NCBI GenBank assembly: GCA_041394265.1
Contig: JAWKIO010000005.1
Coordinates: forward strand, 3,658,001 to 3,722,000
From: Acidimicrobiales bacterium
GTDB lineage: Bacteria; Actinomycetota; Acidimicrobiia; Acidimicrobiales; SZUA-35
Length of the DNA: 64,000 nucleotides
Reading direction: 5' to 3'
A model generated the notes under the pieces. It was not told where the DNA came from, did not search any database, and worked only from the letters and a program-made list of their open reading frames with translations. Below, piece after piece: positions 25,871 to 32,968 of this stretch (the first letter of the stretch is position 1; each line of letters starts with the position of its first letter). Position numbers and translations under genes: made by a program.

Positions 25871-27646
25871 ATGTCAACTACCGACGGCCCCACCACCGGG
25901 TCGAATGCATACGATCTCGTCATCATCGGCGGGACCGCCAGTGGCCTGTCCGTTGCGATCTCCTCGCTGCGGTCAGGCCTCGGCCTTGTCCGGGTCATCG
26001 AATCACATTCGGCGGTCGCCTTCCCCGAGCTGGTCGGCGACAACCAGCTCGATATCGGCTACGGCGAAGACGTCCAGTCGATCGACACCGACGGCGAGCT
26101 GCTGATCGTCACCACGAACCGCCTTGCCTACCGGACCCGAGCGGTTCTGGTGGCCAACCGCCGCTCCGATCCGTCGTGGAATCCGCCGATCAACACACCG
26201 GCCACGCTCGACTCGCGTATTCACGTCGACGAGATCGTGGCCCGGCCCGACGAAGACGTCCTCGTCGTTGGCTACATGGACCACGCCGTCGAGTTGACCG
26301 CCACCATTGCCGCTGCCGGTGCCCGGGTGGTACTCGCCGCCGGAGGCATGGACCCCACGCGGCTCTCGCCGGCCGGCGAACACATGCTCCGTCGGTTGGA
26401 GCGCGAGCGCCGAGCCACCCTGCTGTATCGCTCGGTGCCCGAACAGATCGGCAACGTCGCCGGCTATCCGATGGCGTACTTCGCCGATCGCCACACGCCC
26501 GACCTCCAGTTCGATCAGGTGGTCTTCGCCTCGGGCCGCAACACACTCGGGCCGGCCGACGTCGGCCTCACCGACGCGGCGCTCGCCACCGGCAAGGTCT
26601 TCTTCGTCGGCGAGCCCGACGAGTCGACCGTGGCCCCGACCTCACCCGGCTGGCGGGTCGGGCAGGACATCGCTGCCGCCTGTTTCCCCGAACTGCAGCT
26701 GGTCGAGCCGGCGCCCGTGATCGAGAGACGCCAGCGCCACACCGCCGTGATCGAGGAGCTGCGAGACGAGCACTACAACGCCACGATCACCCATTTCGAA
26801 CCCACGCACTCCGATCTCTGGGTGCTGCGCATTCGGCCCGACCACGGCGAGACCTCGCATCAGCCGGGTCAGTACGCATCGTTGGGGCTCGGATTCTGGG
26901 AGCCCCGCATCGACGACGCCGAGGACCGCAACCTCGACGAGCGCTGGGACAAGCTCATCCGACGCTCCTACTCGATCTCGAGTCGGATGTTCGACGAGCA
27001 CGGCTACCTCACCTCCGAGGCCGGTCACAACGAGCTCGAGTTCTACATCGTGCTCGTGGCCCCGACGCCCGAGAACGTGCCGGCGCTCACGCCCCGGCTG
27101 GCGCTCAAGCGGCCCGGCGATCGCATCTACCTCGGACCGAAGGTGGCCGGTCGCTACACCCTCGATGCCGTGACCGACCCCAACGCCACCGTGCTGTTCT
27201 TCGGCACCGGCACCGGCGAGGCGCCGCACAACGGCATGGTCGTCGAACTTCTCCGCAAGGGCCACATGGGTCCGATCGTGTCGGCGGTCTCGGTGCGCAA
27301 GTGGGCCGACCTCGGCTACCTCGACAAGCACCGCCAGCTCGAGTCGCGCTATCCGAACTACCACTACCTGCCGATGCCGACTCGCGAGCCCGACGTGCCG
27401 AAGCGGTACATCCAGGATCTGATCACCGACGACGTGTTCGGCAAGGACTACGGGCTCACGCTCGACCCCGAGAACACCCACATCTTCCTCTGCGGCAACC
27501 CATCGATGATCGGCCTGCCCGAGGGCGAGGAAGGCAACAAGACCTTCCCCGAGACCGTGGGCGTGGTCGAACTGATGACCGAGCGCGGCTTCACCCTCGA
27601 CCAGCGCCGCAGCCCCGGCAACATCCACTATGAGGAGTACTGGTAA
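25871..27646 (+). CDS. Flavoprotein fusion: disulfide-reductase-like domain plus ferredoxin-NADP reductase
   Basis: 591 residues. The N-terminal half (1-285) starts with a dinucleotide-binding loop LVIIGGTASGLSVAIS and contains VLVANRR and VVFASGRNTLGP, as in thioredoxin-reductase-like flavoproteins, but lacks the redox Cys pair. The C-terminal half (about 288-591) is an FNR module: RRSYSISS (FAD, about 363), VLFFGTGTGEAPHNGMV (NADP, about 444) and FLCGNPSMIG (about 540), ending in a tyrosine-tryptophan tail EEYW. Such tandem fusions are uncommon; it may shuttle electrons between NAD(P)H and ferredoxin or a flavin partner. Start ATG 25871 follows CCTAAGGGCC. Confidence 0.8.
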   Translation: MSTTDGPTTGSNAYDLVIIGGTASGLSVAISSLRSGLGLVRVIESHSAVAFPELVGDNQLDIGYGEDVQSIDTDGELLIVTTNRLAYRTRAVLVANRRSDPSWNPPINTPATLDSRIHVDEIVARPDEDVLVVGYMDHAVELTATIAAAGARVVLAAGGMDPTRLSPAGEHMLRRLERERRATLLYRSVPEQIGNVAGYPMAYFADRHTPDLQFDQVVFASGRNTLGPADVGLTDAALATGKVFFVGEPDESTVAPTSPGWRVGQDIAAACFPELQLVEPAPVIERRQRHTAVIEELRDEHYNATITHFEPTHSDLWVLRIRPDHGETSHQPGQYASLGLGFWEPRIDDAEDRNLDERWDKLIRRSYSISSRMFDEHGYLTSEAGHNELEFYIVLVAPTPENVPALTPRLALKRPGDRIYLGPKVAGRYTLDAVTDPNATVLFFGTGTGEAPHNGMVVELLRKGHMGPIVSAVSVRKWADLGYLDKHRQLESRYPNYHYLPMPTREPDVPKRYIQDLITDDVFGKDYGLTLDPENTHIFLCGNPSMIGLPEGEEGNKTFPETVGVVELMTERGFTLDQRRSPGNIHYEEYW

Positions 27647-27793
27647 ACCTCCGGGCCACCGTCCAATTCCAGCAAACCTCCGGGATTCCGCGCTGCTGGG
27701 CGTACGGAGCCCCGGAGCTTTGCCGTTGGTGTCCGGGATCTTGGCAACCTCCGGGGTTGTGCGCGGCTGAGCGTACGGAGCCCCGGAGCTTTG
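27645..27793. repeat. Two palindromic 50-bp repeats between convergent genes
   Basis: Two units with period 71 share a 23-nt identical segment (27700-27722 and 27771-27793, beginning GCGTACGGAGCCCC). Each unit folds into a hairpin with arms of about 12 bp: 27672-27684 with 27711-27723, and 27745-27756 with 27781-27793, closing CCTCCGGG on CCCGGAG. A third head-only copy (AAACCTCCGGG) begins on the stop codon of the flavoprotein gene. They probably act as bidirectional terminators, and their duplication suggests a mobile or REP-like origin. Confidence 0.7.
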
Positions 27794-27811
27794 GCTGGGC
27801 CGCTGTGGCGG

Positions 27812-28546
27812 TCAGCGCATGGTGAAGCCTTGGGAGGCCAGGAAGTCGCGCATGTGGGGGCGGCTCTCCTTGCCGAGCAGAGCGTGCATGTCGGCCGACC
27901 AGACTCGATCGATCTTGCCGCCGGTGCGAGCGTGGTAGTACGCCCGCATCTCCTCGTCGTAGGCGGCGATGCCCTCGGCGTCGGAACGCTCGTCGTAGAA
28001 CTCTTCCTTGAGCGTGACCGACAGGGGAAGGCGGGGCTTGAGTTCGGGATCCTGGTCGGGCCAGCCGATGCACAGGCCGAACAGCGGATAGACCTGCTGG
28101 GGGAGGCGAAGGAGCTCGGTGACCTGGGCCGGATCGTTGCGGATGCCGCCGATGTAGCAGATGCCGAGGCCGAGCGACTCGGCGGCGACGACGGCGTTCT
28201 GGGCCGCGAGCGCACAGTCGACGGTGGCGATCATGAAGTGCTCGGTCATGCCGGCGGAGAACTCGCCGCCGTTCGCCTCGCAGGCCACCGCCGAGCGGTG
28301 GAGGTCGGCACACCACACATAGAATGCCGCGGCGGTCTCGACCTGGGTCTGGCCGCCGGCCACAGCGGCGATGGCAGATCGGGTCTCGGGGTTGCGGACC
28401 CGGATGACAGTCGTGCCCTGCAGGTTCGACGACGTGGCCGCAGCAAACCCGGCCGAGATGATGTCGGCGAGGGTGTCCTCGGGCACCGGCTCCTCGGTGT
28501 ACTTGCGAATCGAACGATGGCTCTTCAGCAACGAGATGGCATCCAC
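27812..28546 (-). CDS. Nitroreductase family NADPH:flavin oxidoreductase
   Basis: About 244 residues. FMN-dependent nitroreductase of the NfsA/FRP group: LLKSHRSIRKYTEEPV near the N-terminus supplies FMN phosphate contacts, then ATSSNLQGTTVIRV and ESLGLGICYIGG, and a C-terminal GKIDRVWSADMHALLG region. It reduces nitroaromatics, quinones or flavins. I choose GTG 28546 because TACGGT stands 7 nt upstream; an ATG at 28591 would overlap the divergent start of the AraC gene on the palindrome CATG. Confidence 0.9.
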   Translation of the reverse strand: MDAISLLKSHRSIRKYTEEPVPEDTLADIISAGFAAATSSNLQGTTVIRVRNPETRSAIAAVAGGQTQVETAAAFYVWCADLHRSAVACEANGGEFSAGMTEHFMIATVDCALAAQNAVVAAESLGLGICYIGGIRNDPAQVTELLRLPQQVYPLFGLCIGWPDQDPELKPRLPLSVTLKEEFYDERSDAEGIAAYDEEMRAYYHARTGGKIDRVWSADMHALLGKESRPHMRDFLASQGFTMR

Positions 28547-28553
28547 GAGCCGC

Positions 28554-28559
28554 ACCGTA
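28554..28559 (-). promoter_or_regulatory. -10 hexamer TACGGT for the nitroreductase
   Basis: TACGGT on the minus strand, 7 nt before GTG 28546. Confidence 0.45.
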
Positions 28560-28576
28560 GCCAACCGAGGGTGAGG

Positions 28577-28582
28577 TAGCGT
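28577..28582 (+). promoter_or_regulatory. -10 hexamer TAGCGT for the AraC gene
   Basis: TAGCGT on the plus strand, 7 nt before ATG 28590; it lies back to back with the nitroreductase promoter, about 17 bp away. Confidence 0.45.
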
Positions 28583-28589
28583 CACCGCC

Positions 28590-29000
28590 ATGACACCGCA
28601 GGAACTCGCCGATCTCGCGAACCTGCGGCGGGCACGCGACCTGATCGACCGGGACTACGCCGAGCCGCTCGACATCAAGGCCATCGCAGCAGCAGCGTGT
28701 ATGTCGTCGGCCCACTTCTCGCGCAAGTTCCGGGCCGCCTACGGGGAGACGCCCTACACCTACCTCATGACTCGCCGGATCGAGCGGGCGAAGGCGCTGT
28801 TGCGGCAGGGCAAGTCGGTGACCGACGCCTGCATGGCGGTCGGTGCCACATCGCTCGGTTCGTTCAGTTCGCGATTCACCGAAGTGGTTGGCGAGACGCC
28901 GTCGCAGTATCGAGCGCGGGACCACCGCGCCCACGAGGAGATCCCGCCCTGTGTTGCCATGATCGCCTCCCGGCCACGGCGAACCGCCACGACGGGATGA
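28590..29000 (+). CDS. AraC-type HTH transcriptional regulator (DNA-binding domain only)
   Basis: 136 residues consisting almost entirely of the double helix-turn-helix AraC domain: AAAACMSSAHFSRKFRAAYG and the second motif SLGSFSSRFTEVVGETPSQYR. No ligand-binding domain, so activity may be set by abundance or a partner. It is divergent from the nitroreductase and upstream of the VOC gene; short AraC proteins next to VOC proteins are a frequent arrangement and it may control both. Confidence 0.9.
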   Translation: MTPQELADLANLRRARDLIDRDYAEPLDIKAIAAAACMSSAHFSRKFRAAYGETPYTYLMTRRIERAKALLRQGKSVTDACMAVGATSLGSFSSRFTEVVGETPSQYRARDHRAHEEIPPCVAMIASRPRRTATTG

Positions 29001-29074
29001 GCAATCCAAAGTCCACCGGTCCGTCGATTGCGAAGCGAGCAGGATCGAAGAAGCACGGCATGGGGTCGCACTCA

Positions 29075-29080
29075 TAGGGT
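29075..29080 (+). promoter_or_regulatory. -10 hexamer TAGGGT for the VOC gene
   Basis: TAGGGT followed by 6 nt and ATG 29087. Confidence 0.45.
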
Positions 29081-29086
29081 CACGGC

Positions 29087-29485
29087 ATGACAGTTTCTCT
29101 CTCGCAGATGTTCATCTCGGTCCACGACCCCGACGCCGCTCTGGTGTTCTACCGCGACGCTCTGGGTCTCGAGGTCCTCAACGATGTGGCGGCCGACGGG
29201 TTTCGCTGGGTCACCGTCGGCGCTCCTGGTCAGGATGTCGCCATCGTGTTGTCGCAGCCGCACGGCGGTCGGTCCCAGGCCGAGGGTGACGCGCTACTGG
29301 CGCTCGTCACCCAGGGGTCGCTGCAAGCGGCGATCTTCCGGGCCGAGGATCTCGATGCCACCTTCGAGCGGGTGAAGGCGTCGGGCGCCGAGATCGTCCA
29401 GGAACCGGCCGACCAACCGTGGGGTGTGCGCGACTGTGGAGTCCGCGATCCGTCGGGCAACCTCGTGCGCATCGCCCAGGCCTGA
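29087..29485 (+). CDS. VOC (glyoxalase/bleomycin resistance) family protein
   Basis: 132 residues with two beta-alpha-beta-beta-beta halves: MFISVHDPDAALVFYRDALG at the start and a C-terminal GVRDCGVRDPSGNLVRI. The glyoxalase-I-type terminal Glu is replaced by the NLVRI pattern, as in many VOC proteins of the PhnB/dioxygenase-like group. Function unassigned; possibly binds or modifies a small electrophile, with the upstream AraC protein as regulator. Confidence 0.88.
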   Translation: MTVSLSQMFISVHDPDAALVFYRDALGLEVLNDVAADGFRWVTVGAPGQDVAIVLSQPHGGRSQAEGDALLALVTQGSLQAAIFRAEDLDATFERVKASGAEIVQEPADQPWGVRDCGVRDPSGNLVRIAQA

Positions 29486-29493
29486 TCAACCGA

Positions 29494-30054
29494 TCAGCCG
29501 GCGCCGACGTCTGCGAGGTGATGCTCGGGATCGTGGAGGAAGTACCGGGCGAACGAATCGACGGTGAACGCAGCGCCGTCGGAGCGACGGCCGACTCGTT
29601 GCCACTGATCACCGGCGACGGCATCGAAGCCGGCAGCGACGGTGTCGGCCGCGGCAACCAGCTCGGCGCTCACGACGGCCGGATCCTGTTCGCCGTAGCG
29701 CTCCGCCACTGCGGTGGCGTCCTGGTCCCAATTGGCGAACAGCGGATCGTCCTCATTCAGCATGAGCGCAAGCCTCGTGGAGAACAGGCGGAACACATCT
29801 CGAACGTGGCAGGCGTACTCGAGCGGCGACCAGGTCGTCGGGTCAGGCCGCTGCGTCGCGTCAGCCCGACGGAGCACCTCGGCCCAGGTGGCCGCATTTG
29901 CCCGCACGGCGTCGCCGGTCTTGGTCACGTCGAGCCCGGCGGCGTCGAAGCCGCAGTCGGGGCATCGTTCCTCGAGCACCCACGTCCAGTCCTTGTCGTC
30001 GGGGATGATGTCGTAGGGTGCGATCGTGTCGGGGGTATCGGCGGGCTCGCTCAT
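29494..30054 (-). CDS. DinB-family / DUF664-like putative metalloenzyme
   Basis: 186 residues. Four-helix DinB-like protein: WAEVLRRADATQRPDPTTWSPLEYACHVRDVFRLFSTR split across helices, with metal-ligand histidines His83-like in YACHVRDV and HDPEHHLADV at the C-terminus. A CPDCGFD motif near residue 31 is an extra zinc-knuckle-like feature. The group includes mycothiol-dependent transferases, fitting a role in actinobacterial thiol metabolism (inference). Leaderless start: TACCCT 7 nt upstream of the ATG. Confidence 0.85.
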   Translation of the reverse strand: MSEPADTPDTIAPYDIIPDDKDWTWVLEERCPDCGFDAAGLDVTKTGDAVRANAATWAEVLRRADATQRPDPTTWSPLEYACHVRDVFRLFSTRLALMLNEDDPLFANWDQDATAVAERYGEQDPAVVSAELVAAADTVAAGFDAVAGDQWQRVGRRSDGAAFTVDSFARYFLHDPEHHLADVGAG

Positions 30055-30061
30055 GGCGCGC

Positions 30062-30067
30062 AGGGTA
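30062..30067 (-). promoter_or_regulatory. -10 hexamer TACCCT for the DinB-like gene
   Basis: TACCCT on the minus strand, 7 nt before ATG 30054. Confidence 0.45.
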
Positions 30068-30108
30068 GTGGAGCGGAAGGAACCCTTGTCTGGCTTTCTC
30101 GGCTCCGG

Positions 30109-31173
30109 TCAGCGATAGGACTCGCAGCCGACGCCGTCGGCGTCACCGTCGAGTCGGTGAGGATCGCCAAACGCATGGTTCACCTGGACGGGATGGCCGA
30201 TGTCCTTGCAGTCGAGATCGGGCGCCGGCGGCGGTACGCACGGTGTGTAGGCCGGGTGGCAGCCGGCGCCAGGTGTGGTCGGCGTCGACGGGACGACTGG
30301 CTGGACCGGCACCTGCTGCGGTGTGGCGGCACAGGCGGTCCACAGCCCCCGGCCGGCAGCGCGAGCGGACGACTCCGCCGCCGCCAGTCGACGTCCGAGT
30401 GCGGGATCCTCGTGGGCGAACGATTCGTCGTACTCGCCGTAGCCGTCGGCGACGATCGCCTCGTTCACCGAAACGAGTCGGTCGCCCTGCATGATCAGCA
30501 CGTCGGCCACCGTGCGGCCGTAGGCGTCGAACGTCGGCGCTCCGTCGGGACGGCGCAGGAAGACCTCGCGACCATCGACGAGGTCACGCAGATAGCGAGT
30601 GGCGTCGGTGCCGAAGCACTCGTTGTACTCAGGGCCGTCGACCTGGGCGAGACGGATCGATCGTCCGTCGGCGAGCACCAACGAGTCGCCATCGGTCACC
30701 GACGAGACCCGGACTGATTGGGCCGGATACGGGTGTTTGGCGACGAACTCGTCGTTGGCGGCAACCCAGCGGACGGTGCCGCCACGGCTCAGCTGGGTCT
30801 GGAGCTGGCCCAGCCAGTACTGGAACCCGCCCTGGTCGTAGTCGCGGCCAAGCACATTGCGATACACGATCTCGAGGAACTGCTCGTCGGTGGTGGCGCC
30901 GTAGGTGGTGGTGAACTCGGTCGAGGCCGCGAAACTCTCGGCGATCACATCGAGCGACGCACCTTCCTCCGCGACGCGCAGCCAGTAGGCGGCGCCGACG
31001 TCATCGGGTTCGCGGTCGAAGAACGCTCGGTAGAGGCGGAGCATGTCGGCCTGGCTGGTCGAGAACCCCGGTTCGGTGATCAGGTCATCGACCGTGGGAG
31101 TTGCCGGTGCAGCGGCCGAGGGCCAGGCGAGCAGTGAGGCGACGACGAGCGCGAAAAACAATCGTTTGAACAT
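30109..31173 (-). CDS. Secreted DUF4214 - thermonuclease - Excalibur protein
   Basis: 354 residues. A cleavable signal peptide (MFKRLFFALVVASLLAWPSA) is followed by a DUF4214-type domain (about 27-145; DMLRLYRAFFDREPDDVG, FLEIVYRNVLGRDYDQGG), a staphylococcal-nuclease-like domain (about 150-275; VTDGDSLVLADGRSIRLAQVDGPE with the catalytic Asp/Arg pattern, and GRTVADV), a Pro-rich linker and a C-terminal Excalibur calcium-binding motif (DGDADGVGCE). Probably an extracellular calcium-dependent nuclease for DNA scavenging or matrix remodelling. Start set at the ATG with the signal peptide rather than an upstream extension. Confidence 0.88.
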   Translation of the reverse strand: MFKRLFFALVVASLLAWPSAAAPATPTVDDLITEPGFSTSQADMLRLYRAFFDREPDDVGAAYWLRVAEEGASLDVIAESFAASTEFTTTYGATTDEQFLEIVYRNVLGRDYDQGGFQYWLGQLQTQLSRGGTVRWVAANDEFVAKHPYPAQSVRVSSVTDGDSLVLADGRSIRLAQVDGPEYNECFGTDATRYLRDLVDGREVFLRRPDGAPTFDAYGRTVADVLIMQGDRLVSVNEAIVADGYGEYDESFAHEDPALGRRLAAAESSARAAGRGLWTACAATPQQVPVQPVVPSTPTTPGAGCHPAYTPCVPPPAPDLDCKDIGHPVQVNHAFGDPHRLDGDADGVGCESYR

Positions 31174-31249
31174 GTGTGATGCAGTGTCGCAGTCGGCCAC
31201 GGCCTGGGCAAACACCGGTCCCAGGTCGCAATCGGTGGGCAGGGTTGCG

Positions 31250-31753
31250 ATGATGCTCCCGATGACCGAGCCCGACACCTCCACTCCCGACAATCGACCG
31301 CCGTTCGTCGTGACGTCGCCGGACCGACTGGTGGGGCGAGGCCACCAGGCCGGCGACTTCCTCGAGGCCTACGAGTGGCTGGTGCTCGATGAGTCACCGG
31401 GCTATCTCAAGATCCAGGCCCACCTTCCTGAGCACGCGCTGAACCCGCGGGGTCAGCTGTTCGGTGGGTTCACCCCCACGTATGTCGATCTGGTGGCGCT
31501 CTTCACCGTGCGGGCCGGCCCGGGTCGCCTCGACCCTGCGGTGCCTCGGGGGTGGCTGGCCACCACCAACATGCGCATCGACTACTTCGAGCCGATCCTC
31601 GGGCCCACGTTCGTCATCGAGAGCAAGGTCGAGAAGCATCGCGGTCGCACCGTCTTCGTGGCCACCCAGTTCTTCCAGGACGACGAACTGGCAGTGCATG
31701 CACTCACCACGATGCGGCAGATCGAGGCGCCCAATCCGCTCGGTGACGCCTGA
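31250..31753 (+). CDS. Hotdog-fold acyl-CoA thioesterase (PaaI-like)
   Basis: About 167 residues. The central hotdog region reads LKIQAHLPEHALNPRGQLFGGFTPTYVD split over two strands and a helix, with NPRG-LFGG matching the PaaI/YdiI active-site loop. The start is uncertain: ATG 31250 has AGGG five nt upstream, while 31253 and 31262 are in-frame alternatives. It hydrolyses acyl or aryl-CoA thioesters. Divergent from the secreted nuclease. Confidence 0.82.
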   Translation: MMLPMTEPDTSTPDNRPPFVVTSPDRLVGRGHQAGDFLEAYEWLVLDESPGYLKIQAHLPEHALNPRGQLFGGFTPTYVDLVALFTVRAGPGRLDPAVPRGWLATTNMRIDYFEPILGPTFVIESKVEKHRGRTVFVATQFFQDDELAVHALTTMRQIEAPNPLGDA

Positions 31754-31774
31754 CCTGCCGTCAGTCCGGACTGA

Positions 31775-32215
31775 TCAGAGGGCCGAATTGGCCGCCCGGT
31801 TCCAAGCGCCAATGGCCATGAACGAGATCAGCAACCGCACCTCGATCGGGAGGTCGGTCGGGAGGTCGGCCTCGATGCGTCGCCCGGCGACGCCGACCAG
31901 GTCGACCGTTCCAACCTGACGGCCGTCGGACTCGGCGACGAACTGGCGCCGTCCCTTGCGGCGGCTCACGATCTCGGGCCCGTCCCACGTCGTACGGTGC
32001 TCGGTGCGCTCCATCGCTCCCTGCGCCACGACGCTCCCGGCTCTGACGACCGACACCTGGCCGCGCCCGCCGGATTCGAACTCGATCGGCTCGCCGGCGA
32101 TCGTGGTCGAACCCCGGGTCCAGGACCGTCGGCCATGGAGCGGCGCGATTGACGCGTCGTCGCTGCCGTCGACCTCGTAGATCGATCGGACGTCCTTCTT
32201 CACAAAGCGCAGCAC
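31775..32215 (-). CDS. Conserved hypothetical protein, 146 aa
   Basis: A soluble protein with a beta-rich repetitive pattern: each segment of about 25 residues carries a strand pair with Gly-rich turns (RRSWTRGSTTIAGEPIEF, RGQVSVVRAGSVVAQGAMER) and a C-terminal helix IEVRLLISFMAIGAWNR, which looks like a tubby-like/scramblase-type phospholipid-binding barrel with its buried terminal helix. That assignment is by pattern only. Start GTG 32215 with TAGGGT 7 nt upstream. Divergent from the fibre operon. Confidence 0.65.
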   Translation of the reverse strand: MLRFVKKDVRSIYEVDGSDDASIAPLHGRRSWTRGSTTIAGEPIEFESGGRGQVSVVRAGSVVAQGAMERTEHRTTWDGPEIVSRRKGRRQFVAESDGRQVGTVDLVGVAGRRIEADLPTDLPIEVRLLISFMAIGAWNRAANSAL

Positions 32216-32222
32216 GGCGCAG

Positions 32223-32228
32223 ACCCTA
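32223..32228 (-). promoter_or_regulatory. -10 hexamer TAGGGT for the 146-aa gene
   Basis: TAGGGT on the minus strand, 7 nt before GTG 32215. Confidence 0.45.
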
Positions 32229-32285
32229 GGTCGAGATCCTGCTGACCTCGGTGATCACCCGGTTGTAGAAACCAGCGCGACAAGC

Positions 32286-32316
32286 GATGGGCCGTCGGTA
32301 GGCCGAACGGCCCATC
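32286..32316. promoter_or_regulatory. Strong hairpin upstream of the fibre/peptidase operon
   Basis: A perfect 10-bp inverted repeat (32286-32295 with 32307-32316, GATGGGCCGT/ACGGCCCATC), extended by a further CGG/CCG pair to a TAGG loop with one bulged A. It lies in the intergenic space between divergent genes, about 70 bp before GTG 32387, so it is not a terminator between convergent genes. It could be an operator or part of a leader; I could not match it to a known riboswitch. Confidence 0.5.
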
Positions 32317-32386
32317 ACGGCGGGCAGAGACCCCAGCCCACGCACTTCAAACTAAGTATCACCCTCGAGATGTCGATGCTGAGAGG

Positions 32387-32968
32387 GTGGACCGTCGTCC
32401 GTCAAGTCGTCCGCTCGCCGCCATTGCTGCACCCATCGTGGTCGTGGCGGCGGGTGTCCTCGCGTGGTCCGTCGGGACCACGGCGAGCGGTCGCGTCTCG
32501 GCATCCACCGACAACCGTTCGAGCTTGTTCACCAGTGCTGTGGTTGATCTCGAGGTGGCCACCGGACAGGCCACGCAACTGCTCTTCGACGTCGACGGTC
32601 TCTACCCCGGCCGGGTCGAGACTTCGTGTGTCGAGGTGACCTACACCGGGTCACTCGACGCCGACGTGCGACTCCATGGTCGGGCGACCGGAGGGACCGG
32701 GCTCGACGACTATCTCGCGACGACGATCGAACTCGGCCGCATGGCGACTGGCGACTGTGAGAGCTTCGTCGCCGACGAGGCGCTCTTCGATGAACGCCTG
32801 AGCGGACTGACGGCCCGCCACGGCTCGTACGAACAGGGCATCCGCCTCGCAGCGGCCATGACCCCGGGCGAGCAGCTGGCGCTACGCGCGTCGGTCTCGG
32901 TGCTCGACGACGATGCGGCCCAGGGCTTGGGCAGTGAATTCTGGGTCATCGTGGAAGCCCGTCCATGA
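32387..32968 (+). CDS. TasA/camelysin-like exported fibre protein, type 1 (first copy)
   Basis: 193 residues. The N-terminal signal segment (about 9-33) ends in a SipW-type pattern (VLAWSVGTTASGRVSA) rather than a classic AxA site, followed by the strand LFTSAVVDLEVATGQ, typical of SipW-dependent proteins. It is homologous to the gene at 35940: both have a Cys in the first third (SCVEVTYTGSL vs QCIVLTYDGSL), a GDCESF/DDCTTF second Cys, and DEALFDERL/DTTVFDGTL. Probably a secreted or fibre subunit. GTG start; the 3' end overlaps the next ATG (ATGA). Confidence 0.7.
   Translation: MDRRPSSRPLAAIAAPIVVVAAGVLAWSVGTTASGRVSASTDNRSSLFTSAVVDLEVATGQATQLLFDVDGLYPGRVETSCVEVTYTGSLDADVRLHGRATGGTGLDDYLATTIELGRMATGDCESFVADEALFDERLSGLTARHGSYEQGIRLAAAMTPGEQLALRASVSVLDDDAAQGLGSEFWVIVEARP

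Noticed and set aside
28589..28592. CATG as a shared start for the divergent nitroreductase and AraC genes
   Set aside because: Both would start on the same palindrome; the downstream GTG 28546 with its own promoter hexamer is better supported for the nitroreductase.
32286..32316. Cyclic-di-GMP (GEMM) riboswitch before the fibre operon
   Set aside because: I could not find the conserved core of that class around the stem; kept only as an unassigned structure.
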